DNA of 64,000 nucleotides from Aaosphaeria pasadenensis (lineage: Eukaryota; Ascomycota; Dothideomycetes; Pleosporales). Every line of letters begins with the position of its first letter. Position 1 is the first letter of the stretch. The DNA lies in contig JAKLMB010000030.1 in the NCBI GenBank assembly GCA_022813625.1, forward strand, positions 1 through 64,000, written 5' to 3'. The notes below the pieces were generated by a model that saw only the letters and a program-made list of their open reading frames with translations, did not search any database and was not told the origin of the DNA. Shown here one piece after another: positions 42,328 to 54,008 of this stretch. Both the position numbers and the translations under genes were made by a program.

Positions 42328-44870
42328 TTAAGATAGTTGGTTTGAGTATCAAGTGTTGTGAGTTGATGAATGAAAGGGTCTTATGAGCGAGAACGTGAGG
42401 TTTATATACAAAATCGCTGGCTATAGGAAATGGAATAATCGCATCACGTCACGTCAGAATTACGGATTCTTCTTTCAGCATGGCAAGCGAAGAACCTCTA
42501 CAGTGAAGAAACAACTTGTCCATGGCGAACACATGGTCTTGTAAACATCGTCATGATGACGAGCCTGGTCATCAGCGAAGTGGGTGTTTGTAGTGGAATC
42601 TGTCACGAGTTTGCGATCGAGATGGTGCATTAAGAGGGCTGCTATTCGTTGTTTCAGGGTTTCGCCTTTCCGATGCCTGGACGGTGACAGTGGCGATGTT
42701 TGAGGTCGAGCTGGCAGGTTTCTATGCAGGCGAATGGCTGACGACCGGCAACAAACAACTACGTCATTTCAGGGGTCATGCCTCGCATCCTTGCGAACTT
42801 TTAAATGGGCATCAGATACCACACGATAACGCAGTGAATAATGCGCCAATGCAGGTATTTTGCCATGTGAAAAGTGGACGCTTCTCCACAGATGTTTGCG
42901 CAATCCAGCTGTCAACCAACGGGTGCCTGCATAGCGTGTAATAGCGTAGCTTTTAACAAGACCAGCTGCGCGCATCACCAACAATACCGAGCACAAAGGG
43001 ATCAAGCAAGATCCTGCGCATAACAGTCGATCGCCAGATCGTCAGTGCCGGCTCTTCAGGATGATGCACTACTATTCGTACTCCTCTGCGAACAACGATC
43101 ATGTGATTTGAGTCGAAGCAATACAGGTGGACTCCGCTTCAAGGTTTGCGAAGCTCCAAAGCCGGCAATGCTGCATCCTACGAGATATATCTCTTGAAGC
43201 CGACGTACTGTGTAGTCGTGTATATACCTCTACGACCTACTCTTATACTTTGTAAAATGCACTGAATGGGGCGTATTTTTACTTTGGCGGTCTATACTGC
43301 TTGTTCAAATTGTTGCGATGCAAATGATGGTGTGGACACAATATCATGATACCACTCAGTAGCTGGTTACAATGATGCGAAAGCACGCCTTGATTGTTCA
43401 ACCATCTTCTACCACACCGCGAGAAAGTTCAAAGACATCCATCTAATGGGGGTTTTGTCGTTGTTTGGACAGATCATAGAGCACCGAATATGCGATGGTG
43501 TTGAGCAATCAAATCCTGGTCCTAAGGTGCGACATAGACATGATAGTGAATGTTGTACTTGTATAGCCGGTTAAATGCGACGTGAAGATGCATATTGCCA
43601 TATCTTCATAGTCGATACGGTGCACAGAGTAGTATCACCTCTTGCGGCGTTTGTACGGAGTACTCCGTATAGTTCCAATGAATGGCGGTCAGAGTATCCC
43701 GTGAGTGCACCTGCAAAGGTGTTCATACTCGTGCTGTGTAGGACTGTAGATACACACACCGCAACTATGCGCTGGACATGCATTCGCCAGTCCACACATT
43801 GAGCGGACAGTTGATTAGTAGACGTGGAAACAAACGAGCAGTGACAACGAGTGCTCGGATAGAGTGTGCACGAGTCGGGCGCAAAGGGGTGCCGACTGAA
43901 TGTGGTTACTAGTGGTGCTTGCTATATGAGAGTAGTGGCTCGTGGGTCCGGGGGATGGCAGAGTTTGGGCAAGCGACCGATGATATCTCCAGTGGGATTG
44001 TTCCACCATAGAGCATCTCTGCCATTTGCAAGTGCCACGTCGGTGTGCGAAAGTGAAGAGGTTGGAGAGGGAAGATGAATTGGTACAGCAATCAGCCAGG
44101 AACGAGGTCAACGCTTGGCAAGAGTACACCGTACACTGTACAGGTTAAGGGGAAGGGAAATCCAGAACACGTCGTCACGTATTCCGAGGTGGAGCTAAGA
44201 GGATTAATATTAATATTTGGGAATTAATGGCAAGTTTGCAGGTGTGATTGGAGGAATATGAGGGTGGATGGGGAGGTTGGAGAGGTTGGGTGAAGAGTCG
44301 AGACGGGATGACGTTCCAGGGCCACGGTTGCCCCGGACAGCGGGAATGTTTTGTTGCCAGCCCCCTCGCATCTCCTAGAGCCTCCTCACCCAGCCACAGC
44401 ATCTGTCTTCCCAACCTCACAATTTTCAAGCAGCAAAAGTGCCACGGCCTGCAGACAAGGCTTCAATTTCCTCACAAACTAAGCTACCTCTCCCCTTCTC
44501 CTCTCTCCAATCCACAATCATCAACCACTCCATTATATTCTGTGTATAGGGAAGCTTCTAACCAGTTGCTTTGGCAGTTCTAGTGACATCCGACCGAAGC
44601 CTCAAGAGCAACCCACACATTCGCTCTATATAGGCCACCGAAGATTCATTCCGACCAACCACCCACGACAGCAACTGCATTCCTACTCACGACATCCTTT
44701 GGATACAAAGCCAATCGCGCGCTCGTTTTCCAACATTCTTTCCAGCGGAATCGAACTTGTCTACCGAGACATTCGGCTGCATTCCACCCCAGAAACCATC
44801 TCCCGGCCCTTCGGGAGCCACGAGGAGTTCGACAACAAATTTCAGTTGAGCGCAAAGGAGGAATAGAATC
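42328..44870. other. Gene-poor 2.5-kb region with a 16-bp palindrome
   Basis: This is the long upstream region shared by the Hsp9/12 gene (minus) and the Fig1-like gene (plus). I see no convincing gene. It holds a perfect 16-bp palindrome at 43654-43669 built from two overlapping TACGGAGTA/TACTCCGTA 9-mers. Long upstream regions suit stress-regulated genes. Confidence 0.5.
43654..43669. repeat. Perfect 16-bp palindrome TACGGAGTACTCCGTA
   Basis: The sequence equals its own reverse complement and joins two overlapping copies of the 9-mer found at 15.4, 16.5 and 21.7 kb. It could be a dimeric protein-binding site or a small repeat footprint. Confidence 0.65.
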
Positions 44871-45802
44871 ATGGCAGCAAACATTGGCTTTTCGGTGCGC
44901 ATGCGACGTAAGTACTCCACGTGGTGCCACGCCATCCACGGAATGAATACAAACTAACATTCTTTTCTAGGGTTAATACCGTTCTTGGGCTACCACCATG
45001 TACTCATGATCTTGATAGCTGTCGCTATTATATTACTATGTAAGTTTTACGATACTACCGGCATGCAGAAACACACAGACTAACATAGTTTCCAGCACTA
45101 CTACTTGCAGGATGCTCATCTTCCTCTCCTCTCATCCCCGGCATCTTCCTCATTTCCATGTGGTACGAAAAGTACACACCCACCTACTCCACTGAGCAAG
45201 TCGATCCAGGCGTTACTGCAGCAATCGCAAACATCGTTGGACAAGCACAACTTGGTGTTCGAGTTGGATACTTCGGCATCTGCATCAACACCGACCATGG
45301 TGACTGGATCTGCTCAAACAACGCGACCGCACTGATCGATGGTGTCTCCGTCGACCAGGACCCGCTCAACCTGGTCTGGGTCGCCAGCACCTTCAAGGAC
45401 GCCGTTGTATTCCCTTACCTCCTGATCGTGGCCATCATTCTCGCCTTCGTCACCTTTATCCTCCTCGCAACCTTCCCAGGATGGCACGCAGAACAAGACA
45501 AAGACACCGGTTCCGATGTTGATGTCAAGCCGTTCCCATCCAGGCCAGTCTCCCAGGTTGCCCTCGCCCTTATCTTCATCTCAAGCATCTTCGTCCTTGT
45601 CAGCGTGTTATGGCAGCACACAGCCTCCGTGGCTGCTGCAACTATAGCACAAGATCTGGGCAATGGAAGCGTCAAGTCTGGAGTCGGTACCAGTGCAATG
45701 GTCCTTGGTTGGTTCGGTTTTGTTCTCCTCATAATTGTGACCATTGGTCTACTAGTTATGATTTTGAGCATCATTGTTCTCGACCGATTGACCGATGACT
45801 AG
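44871..45802 (+). CDS. Fig1-domain (Ca2+ regulator/membrane fusion) protein
   Basis: Three exons (44871-44907, 44971-45039, 45096-45802) encode 270 residues with all junctions in phase. The protein has four membrane segments: VLMILIAVAIILLSLLLAG near the N-terminus, VVFPYLLIVAIILAFVTFIL, VALALIFISSIFVLVSVLW, and MVLGWFGFVLLIIVTIGLLV near the C-terminus. A first extracellular loop follows the first span. That loop begins GCSSSSPLIPGIFLISMWY and contains a claudin-like GYFGICINTD segment with two cysteines, the pattern of Fig1/Sur7-PalI relatives. Yeast Fig1 supports Ca2+ influx and membrane fusion in mating; filamentous fungi use it in mating and development. Assignment to Fig1 rather than another claudin-like family is likely but not certain. 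Confidence 0.78.
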
Positions 45803-46935
45803 AGAGAAGATACCCAACCACATGAAAGAGGAGGGAACACCACTTCAAGTCAACAACTGACAAGAGGTGGTAAAGATTGTGCATATCCATTTTTTCACCG
45901 TTTGCATATTATACGGGCTTAACACTACTATTCGGCCTACTTTCGATTCGTTTCTTGTATACCGACATACCCTTTTTATTAGCGATGTGCTGCAGCTTGC
46001 TGCAACCAAACGAATACTGGCATTAATCGGCGTTGGACTGGCTGCTTCTTCGATCACGGAAAACGAAATGAGATGGACAAGGGATCACGAGATGCCTTGG
46101 TGGATGGGAAAGGAGGAATGATGAGATGGAAAGAACTGCCTTATGTAGATGAACCAAATGAAATCAACAGCGACCTAAAAGTCAAAATTCCCCACCCACA
46201 CACTTCTCTTCATGCTCCCACATCTATAGTGATGACAATGACTGGCTCATGTTATATTGGGCTTATAGAAAGGAACTATCTAGATCTTGGAAAAGTCTTT
46301 CCGACGGGCAACATTGATAGCTATTCATGACGATGTGTGTAGTTATCTGCATAATGCCATAGTCTGGGGTAGTTGATGCTAAGCTTGATCAAGCAGGTTA
46401 GTCCATGGTTCTTGACAAGTCGGAAGTGTCCCTTGACCCCAGGTTTCTATTTACATGCAGCAGTGTCCTTGATAACTACTTAGGTGACTATGTATACATA
46501 AATATACGTCTGATAGATGCTAGGATTAATCTACTTGATTGAGTCTAGTCGTGCGTACGACTTGTTCTTATCCCTATCATTTGTTTTATGTTACTGATCG
46601 TGAACGTTGGGTGAGTACCTGGGTAGACGAATGGTGGTCAATTCCGGAACGTGATTGGTCAATTCTGATTTGCGCCGGAGTCGGAGTCCCGGTTGCTCCA
46701 CATTCTGAAACTAACCACAATTAGGTTAGCGCCACCTGCCCCTCGCAGCAAAAAAAGTTCAATTGGTAGATACGCCACCAGCGCGGAAGAACCAAAACCT
46801 TTCAAGTTCCTGACTCTCTTAAATTTCTCTCCAGAGACTGAGCTTTTCTTCTCTTCTTCTTTCTTCTTCTTCTTGTCATCCCTCTCCCTTCTTTTTCTTC
46901 ACCCCATCGAAGATACCCCCTCACATCCATTCACC
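45803..46935. other. Intergenic region with pyrimidine-rich SHMT leader
   Basis: This holds the 3' region of the Fig1-like gene and the SHMT promoter. The last 90 bp are strongly CT-rich. No gene recognised; open frames at 45867-46330 are weak. Confidence 0.5.
46843..46910 (+). promoter_or_regulatory. CT-rich tract upstream of SHMT
   Basis: A nearly pure pyrimidine tract ending about 25 bp before the start codon. Such tracts mark the core promoter and leader of strongly expressed genes in filamentous fungi, in keeping with the biased codons of SHMT. Confidence 0.6.
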
Positions 46936-48531
46936 ATGTCTTCTTACGCCCTTCCCAAGTCCCACCAGGACGTATGTTCCCCTCCCCGCCCCCAATACGA
47001 ACCATTGGGAAAAAGTGCCAGATATTGACTCATAAACAGCTCATGGAGAAGTCTTTGGTCGACACTGACTCTGAGGTCGCTCAGATCATGGTGAGTACTC
47101 AGCAATTGAGATCTACAATGATATCCTCGAAGACTAAATCCGTGCAGGAGCGAGAGATCCAGCGTCAGCGCGAGTCCATCCTCTTGATCGCGTCCGAGAA
47201 CGTTACCTCCCGCGCCGTCTTCGACGCCCTTGGTTCGCCCATGTCCAACAAGTACTCAGAGGGTTACCCAGGTGCCCGTTACTACGGTGGTAACGAGCAC
47301 ATCGATGCCGTCGAGCTCCTCTGCCAGAAGCGCGCCCTTGAGACCTTCGGCCTCGACCCTGAGAAGTGGGGTGTCAACGTTCAGTGCTTGAGCGGTAGCC
47401 CTGCCAACCTCCAGACCTACCAGGCCATCATGAGGCCACATGAGAGGCTCATGGGATTGGACCTTCCCCACGGTGGTCATTTGAGCCACGGTTACCAGAC
47501 CCCTCAGAGGAAGTGAGTGATGAAACCATCACATCTTTCAAGAATAGTTTCGCTGACCACACCACAGGATCTCTGCCGTTTCCACATACTTCGAGACCTT
47601 CCCTTACCGAGTCAACCTTGACACTGGTCTCATCGACTACGACCAGCTCGAGCAGAACGCCCTCATGTACCGCCCCAAGGTCCTCGTTGCCGGAACCTCC
47701 GCATACTGCCGTGAGATCGACTACGCCCGCTTCCGCGAGATCGCCGACAAGGTCGGTGCCTACTTGATGATGGACATGGCTCACATTTCCGGTCTCATCG
47801 CCGCTGGCGTTAACAAGTCCCCCTTCCCTTACTGCGACATTGTCACCACCACCACCCACAAGTCTCTCCGTGGTCCCCGTGGTGCCATGATCTTCTTCCG
47901 CAAGGGTGTCCGCAAGACCGACCCCAAGACCGGCAAGGAGACTCTCTACGATCTCGAGGGTCCCATCAACTTCTCCGTCTTCCCCGGTCACCAGGGTGGA
48001 CCCCACAACCACACCATCACTGCGCTCGCCGTTGCCCTCAAGCAGGCCCAGTCCGATGACTTCAAGGCCTACCAGCAGCAGGTCATCAAGAACGCTAAGA
48101 CCCTCGAGGTTGCCTTCAAGGAGCTCGGTTACAAGCTCGTCACCGATGGCACGGACAACCACATGGTTCTTCTCGACCTCAAGCCCCTTGCTCTTGACGG
48201 TGCCCGTGTTGAGGCCGTCCTCGAGCAGATCAACATTGCCTGCAACAAGAACACCACCCCCGGCGACAAGTCCGCTCTTACCCCCATGGGTATCCGTATC
48301 GGCGCACCAGCCATGACCTCCCGTGGTCTCGGCGAGGAGGACTTCAAGAAGATCGCCAACTACATCGACGTCGCCGTCAAGCTGTGCAAGACCATCCAGG
48401 GCGAGCTCCCCAAGGAGAACAACAAGCTCAAGGACTTCAAGGCCAAGGTCGCCTCCGGTGAGGTTGAGCAGATCAACAACCTCAAGAAGGAGATCGCCGC
48501 CTGGGCCAGCACCTTCCCTCTCCCCGTCTAA
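46936..48531 (+). CDS. SHM2: Serine hydroxymethyltransferase, cytosolic
   Basis: Four exons (46936-46971, 47040-47090, 47148-47512, 47568-48531) encode 471 residues. The PLP enzyme converts serine and tetrahydrofolate to glycine and 5,10-methylenetetrahydrofolate in one-carbon metabolism. The PLP-binding lysine is Lys249 in the signature [13 protein letters not shown]. Other conserved blocks are [43 protein letters not shown] and [14 protein letters not shown]. There is no mitochondrial presequence ([12 protein letters not shown]), so it is the cytosolic form. Codon use is extremely biased towards C-ending codons, which also creates a long antisense open frame without meaning. Exon-intron junctions are all in phase with GTATGT, GTGAGT and GTGAGT donors. 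Confidence 0.97.
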
Positions 48532-49261
48532 ATCCCCAAATACCCTCTTCCCTCTATTTCTCCTGCATAGTGCAAAACATGTTTTCTCTTTTGTGCCGTC
48601 TTCAAATCGACAAAGACGAAGACTACGATGATGTATGGGCGGCGTTTCTTGGCGGTGGTGTTTCAACAGAAAAAAAGTGTCTGGCATATATTCATTCAAC
48701 ATCTACGGCGAACATTGATGGTTCGCCTCCTCGCATTCCGGTTTTTCTTTAGAGAACGATACACCAGGCTTCAATTTGGAGGGCGTGCAGAGCAGACTGA
48801 GCCCTGTAAAAATACAATAACTTGATAAATACAATTCAATAATTTTCGGTTTGGAGTTGCTGCTTAACCAGTTTACTACCAAGAAACCATTCAATCATGC
48901 CCCCTTTCCTTCTTTGACGATCTTTTTGATCATCTGTGAAACATAATTATGCTTCTAAATTCCAACTGACATTTGACTTACACAGTAATTATACAATTCT
49001 TGAAAACGATTGTGAGTCGTAATGAATCGATACCCATGCAACTCGGCAAGACCTGCCCCTCGATACTACCCCTCCGTCCGAGTAGCCGTCCCCGTTGTTA
49101 CCCCTCCCCTCGCAAGCTCCCCCATCCAAGCTTCTCATTTGTAGCTCCGGACCCGCAACAGCGCAACCCACCACGCCATCCTGCCCACCCATTTTCCCCC
49201 TTCACAGTACACATACACATACAACCACCTCCGACGTCGTCAACTACTTTTGAGTACCACA
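48532..49261. other. Intergenic region, no gene seen
   Basis: This contains the SHMT 3' UTR and the HNT1 promoter. A C-rich stretch lies at about 49065-49200. No RNA gene or repeat recognised. Confidence 0.5.
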
Positions 49262-49906
49262 ATGGCCGCCGCGTGCATTTTCTGCAAGATCATCAAGGGT
49301 TAGTCCGATCCTCCGTCCTCAACCTAACTCGCACATACACCTCGATGTTCCCATCCAATGTCGTAATACGCTGCGTACTAATCGTGGTGACGACTACCTT
49401 GGTGGATGTAATGGCAGCAATGGCAACAGCAGCCATGAAGAATCCTCATGCTAATTGGCAATTCCCCGCACAGGAGAGATCCCCTCGCTGAAGCTCTTCG
49501 AGAGCGAAAAGACGCTCGCATTCCTGGACATCGGACCGCTCAGCAAAGGACACTCGGTATCTACGCCCTCCCCCACCACCACCATCTACCATTCACCATC
49601 CGCTAACCCAACACCCTGCAGCTCGTGATCCCGAAATACCACGGCGCAAAGCTGCACGACATTCCCGACGACCAGCTCTCCGAGGTGCTCTCGGTCGCGA
49701 AGAAGATCGCCGTCGCGCAGGACCTCAAGGACTACAACATCCTGCAGAACAACGGCCGGCTGGCGCACCAAGAGGTCGACCACGTGCACTTCCACGTCAT
49801 TCCCAAGCCCAACGAGCAGGAGGGACTGGGTGTAGGGTGGCCGACGAAGCAGGCGGACAAGGGGGAGTTGCAGAAGCTGTTGGAGGATATCAAGAGTAGG
49901 ATGTAG
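49262..49906 (+). CDS. HNT1: HIT-family adenosine 5'-monophosphoramidase Hnt1
   Basis: Three exons (49262-49298, 49474-49556, 49622-49906) encode 134 residues, the usual Hint size. The enzyme hydrolyses AMP-lysine and other purine phosphoramidates. The start AACIFCKIIKG carries the CxxC pair typical of Hint proteins; EIPSLKLFESEKTLAFLDI and NILQNNGRLAHQEVDHVHFH follow. The histidine triad is His94, His96 and His98 (HVHFHVIPKP), with His96 as the expected nucleophile. Intron 1 has a GTTAGT donor and is unusually long (175 nt) for this window. It converges on the enoyl-CoA hydratase gene, 231 bp apart. Confidence 0.93.
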
Positions 49907-50137
49907 AGATACTCTAGGGGCGAGGGTCACTGTATTGTATGGAGGAGTTGTGGGAGCTTGGTAGCAAAAGAGCAGAGTGGAAAGTAATGATAGTTTCCAT
50001 CAATGGCGCTTCGATGGCGCTCAGAAGGGTATATATTCCATTCATGACTGCTATGTCCAATGTCGTGATATGATCGTCCATATATCTATCGCAAGCCTCC
50101 ACCAAAAATAGCAGAACAAACGACTTTTCCGGGCCTC

Positions 50138-51099
50138 CTACTCGCCTCTAAAAACAGGCTTCCTCTTCTCCCTAAACGCAGCGAGCGCCTCGTCCCGATC
50201 CTTAGTCTTAACCACAACATCGTACGCCGCGTTCTCCGCCTTCTCACCCAGCGCGCAGCCCTCCACCGCCGCCAGCGCAGCCTTAATAGCAATCGGCCCA
50301 CCCTCGCAGATCTCCCTCGCCAGCCTAACCGCCTCCTCGAGCACCTTGCCCCTCGCCTTCCCCTCCTGGCCCGCCTCCTCCGGCGTAATCTCGACAAGCC
50401 TGTCACACAGGCCGAGGAAATACGCCTCGGGCCCGCCGACCCGCCTGCCCGTGAGAATCATGTCGCGCGCGCGCGACAGCCCGATCAGCGCGGGGAGACG
50501 GTAGGTCCCGCCGGCTCCGGGGATGATGGCGAGCCGGGTCTCCGGCAGGGCGACCGTCGTCGTGGAGGCGAAGACTCGCATGTGCGTCGTGAGTGCGAGC
50601 TCGAGGCCGCCGCCGAAGGCCGGGGCCGCGAGCGCGGAGATCGTGGGGATGGGGAGTGCTGAGATGGAGGTTAGGGTGCCGCGGAGGTTGGCGAGGAAGT
50701 TCGCTGTGCTGATGGGCTTTTAGTTAGCATGAGATAATATCAAGAGGAAGAAGAAAGAAATGTTGCATACTCTTCCTGCGTGAACGTCGCCCGCTCCTTC
50801 AGGTCCGCGCCCGCGCAGAAACTCGTGTCGACCTCGCTCGTGAGGATGAGCGCCCTCGTGGACCCGGTCTCGCCCTCCGCGTGGATGCTGCTGACCTGGT
50901 GGGACAGCTCGGCGAGCAATTGTCTCGATATCGCGTTGCGGGCGGCGGGGCGGTTCAGCGAGAGGATGCGTATGCTACCGCTGTGGGGTGCGGGCACGCT
51001 TGTGACTTTGATGACCGGCGAGGGCGCGGCGACCGAGTATGTGCATTTTTGGAATTGGCGGAGGACTTGCGCGGGGCGCGGCCGGAAGAGGAGAGGCAT
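50138..51099 (-). CDS. Enoyl-CoA hydratase/isomerase family protein (AUH-like, mitochondrial)
   Basis: Two exons (51099-50771, 50708-50138) encode 299 residues. Crotonase-fold enzymes of this branch hydrate 3-methylglutaconyl-CoA in leucine breakdown or act in short-chain beta-oxidation. A basic N-terminus without acidic residues (MPLLFRPRPAQVLRQFQK) suggests mitochondrial import. The oxyanion-hole region is SFCAGADLKER, and the two catalytic glutamates are in AFGGGLELAL and VALPETRLAIIPGAGGTYRL. NRPAARNAISRQLLAEL is the typical N-terminal helix block. The intron (GTATGC donor, CATCAG acceptor) was placed so that QED joins TANFLANLRG in phase. The precise substrate cannot be told from sequence alone. 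Confidence 0.9.
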
Positions 51100-51707
51100 G
51101 TTTGGAGGGGAGGGAGGCGGAATTGAGGACTTTTTTCTTGGTCTGAGGGGGGTTTGGAGAGGACTTTGAGGTCGTGATGCGGGTTTCTTTGAATTATGGA
51201 TTTGTGAGGTTGATGTTGCCTCGGCGCGGCTAGTTGCGGATCTACTCGTTGTTTGTTTATATATTGGTGCTACAACAACTTCATTTCCATAAGTTATCTT
51301 TGAATGCGTTGCGTACTGCGTTCTTTAGATACTCAATCTCAAAGAACATAAAATCATGTTTCTTGATCACAAAACCTCTATTAGTCTTAGTCTTCGAATA
51401 GCATTCCTTCCCAGTCGATTTCTGAGAGATCCAAGTGCTGAAGCAAGCGTGCATGTACATCTCCTTTCCCACAGTCATGTCATGTCAGAGTGAAGTTCAG
51501 ACGATTCATCTGAAGTTGATATGCCACCTTCACTTGCGTTTGAGCAGCCACATCTGATAGGGTAAAGGCAACAGGTTTCTTAAAACCTCGCACCAACTCC
51601 TCCAACCAACCACTTCAAACACTCTCACAACTATCCACTCTCACAACTATCCACTCTCACAACTATCCACTCCACAACTATCCACTCCACAACCCCAACC
51701 TCATATC
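51100..51707. other. Divergent intergenic region with a minisatellite
   Basis: 600 bp lie between the hydratase start (minus) and the first BTB gene (plus). The part next to the BTB gene is a 15-16-bp tandem repeat (51621-51696). No gene is seen. Confidence 0.5.
51621..51696. repeat. 15-16-bp minisatellite in the BTB-1 leader
   Basis: Three perfect copies of ACTCTCACAACTATCC (51621-51668) are followed by a 15-bp variant ACTCCACAACTATCC (51669-51683) and a decayed fifth copy. The array ends 11 bp before the start codon at 51708, so it most likely lies in the 5' leader. Confidence 0.9.
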
Positions 51708-52473
51708 ATGGAGCCAACTGGAATCGACATCATGGAAAAGAAGGAGCTGAAAGACCATTCCATACTATCTTCATCAGCAATGAAGTATGTTCGTCCATTG
51801 ACCCGGAGCACACCCACTCTCCTTCACCGAATATGCTAACAAGTTTGCGCCTGGAAGCCTGCGGAGGCCCATGACAGTTATTGCAGTCACCAAAGGCAAT
51901 CGCGAAATCGAAATCAATGTACATACCAGCGTACTCCAGGATTCATGCTCCGGCTTCTTCCAATCGGAACTGGTCACCCTGGATGATCCCTCTGGAGACG
52001 CTAATGATACATCAAGAGTGCTGATTGGATTTGGCGATATTGAGGTGGTGAAGGCATACATCCATTGGCTCTACTCCGGGAAAATTCCCAGACTGCATGA
52101 GTCAGTAGACGAGTTATTCGCCTTCTTCGCCTATGCTTATGTCTTCGGCAACGAAATTGGGGATCCCAATTACAAGAATGCAGTTATCGAGACTATGGCT
52201 GTCTACGCAAGAGACAATAGCACATTCAACCCACTAGGGGCCATAGATATTATCTGCGAGGGTACGCAAGAGTCGTCTCCTGCCTGGCGATTTATGGCGG
52301 TTGTCTTTGCACACATGGCTTCCGACCAGGATGATTGGATCAATACGTTGGAGCGATGCCCAAAGGTCTTCAAGAAGGAGGTCTTACGAATCGTGCTCAA
52401 CGGGAGGACCATAGGGAGCCCAGTCGCATGGTTAAACAATCTACCTTCGTACTACGAGGAGGTACGCCAGTAG
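51708..52473 (+). CDS. BTB/POZ-domain protein (copy 1)
   Basis: Two exons (51708-51788, 51844-52473) encode 236 residues. The BTB fold is visible as strand TVIAVTKGNREIEINVHTSVL, helix LQDSCSGFFQSEL, and the dimer-surface helices VVKAYIHWLYSGKIP and DELFAFFAYAYVFGNEIGD. These are followed by NAVIETMAVYARD. This pattern matches the large family of fungal BTB-only proteins, with no kelch, MATH or zinc-finger domain attached. In other proteins BTB domains link targets to Cul3 ligases or dimerise; the role here is unknown. The donor GTTCGT at 51789 was preferred to GTATGT at 51785 because only the former keeps frame. It converges on a second BTB gene of the same type. Confidence 0.75.
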
Positions 52474-52992
52474 CCAGTTTTCGACGAAGAGAGCGACTCG
52501 TGAGTGATGGAAAAGTAACGAAAACAACGTTCAGATCGCGTTGAATCGAAGCAAATCACCCACGGCATACACGAAACAGACACTTGGAGGAATTTGCGGC
52601 CCTCGACTGTGGCAGGACACCCAGGCATACGTGCCCAAGATGTATAATATGGCTTTTCAGGGACATTGAACCAGAGGCCCCAGTCACGGAGTGAAGGTAA
52701 TCACTTCGGTATAATCTCAATGAAAACATTGAAAACATTGTCTATAATTCATTGAAGATCCGTAACTTGATTCGTGCTGGCTAATATGCATCATCGTCGT
52801 CATTATGACTCCGTGCTCCTTCCTGAAAGGTTCCTTCTTGCCCAATATATGATCCGTCTATAATAGTGCTTGCTTGATGTATGTACTCCAGAGCCCAAAT
52901 CTCACCGCTAAAGAAAATGTCCGAATTTACGCCTCCCCCCACCTAGAAAGAAAAAGAAACCACCACTGTCGTTGCCTTAGTATCACGACTCC
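52474..52992. other. Convergent intergenic region between BTB genes
   Basis: 520 bp separate the stop codons of the two BTB genes. No gene or repeat is recognised. Confidence 0.5.
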
Positions 52993-54008
52993 TCACTTCT
53001 CGTGATACTGCTCATGACTCAACTTCCACGGCCTGCTCAACCCCTCCGCAGCCCCGATGCCAGTCGCCTTCTCTCTTGACTTGAGCAAACCCTTCGTGAC
53101 TTGTGCGAGGAACTCGCGGGGCAGATCCGCATCCGCCTCGAGCCAATCGCTCTTTCCCCTTGCGGTCCAGATGTCGACCAGCAACTGCCGGATAGGCGCC
53201 TCCTCCCTTGTCCCCTCGTACAAGATGCGGATCTCCTCTGTGCTGGGATAGTACCGTTTGGCGGGCTGCGTTCCGCGGGCGTACAGGACGTAAGCATCAA
53301 CAATGGCGTTCTTAAACTTGATGTCCAAAAGGCGGTCGCCCAGGACGTAGGCGTAGGCGAGGGTGTGATAGCCGTCGGATTCAGGCTCCCAGGATGAATT
53401 GGCTGCTGCAGTGGCAGCCGCCTCGGTGGGAACCGAAAGGATGGGAAGTTGCTTGGCGTAGAGGAACGACATGTAGAGTTCGAAGGCGGCTGGGTCGTCC
53501 TCTGGGAGTTCGATGGTACGGGGATCCGGCCGTAAGTTTGACCATTCGGGCTTCATGGCGTTGGCGAAGTAGGGCGATGCATCGCATATGGCGCTCTCGT
53601 GAACGTAGAAGGTCTCACGGGTGGATTGCGGGTCCTCTGAATCCATTGCGGGGCCTACTTGCACTGTGATCATTCCGGAGTTGAGGCTGCCGAACCGTTA
53701 GTTTGGATTCTGGAACTCATATAGAGAACAAGAGCAGATGTTCGCTACTTTGAGAGAGAATGAATAAAGCAAGGACGAGCCGCAAAGGGCAATGTACAAA
53801 ATTAGGACGGTGCAGTCACATGATGAATAGAATCACGGACAAGTTCGACTTACCGTACTGCTTGTGATGGTACTATTCGCGTGTCCTTGATTACGGAGAC
53901 ATGTTGCTGTGAGTTGTCGATGAGCGACTCCAGATGCGACATTCTCTTGCGTTTCGCTGGCGGGCCGGGTGCGAAGAGTGATGATAGTGTACTCTCGTTG
54001 AGACTCAT
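52993..54008 (-). CDS. BTB/POZ-domain protein (copy 2)
   Basis: Two exons (54008-53854, 53686-52993) encode 282 residues. Exon 1 gives a disordered lead (MSLNESTLSSLF, then PPAKRKRMSHLE). Exon 2 starts with LNSGMITVQVGPAMD and carries the BTB fold: ETFYVHESAICDASPYFANA, DDPAAFELYMSFLYAKQLP and YHTLAYAYVLGDRLLDIKFK. NAIVDAYVLYARG and IRILYEGTREEAPIRQLLVD follow. The layout parallels copy 1 (ITVQV against VIAVT; AYAYVLGD against AYAYVFGN; YEGTREEAP against CEGTQESSP), so the two are paralogues. No partner domain is present and the function is unknown. The intron is 167 nt, longer than usual here. Confidence 0.78.

Noticed and set aside
47449..48702. 417-codon open frame antisense to SHMT
   Set aside because: It mirrors a gene with extreme C-ending codon bias, which removes stops on the opposite strand. 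It shows no domain or splice structure of its own.
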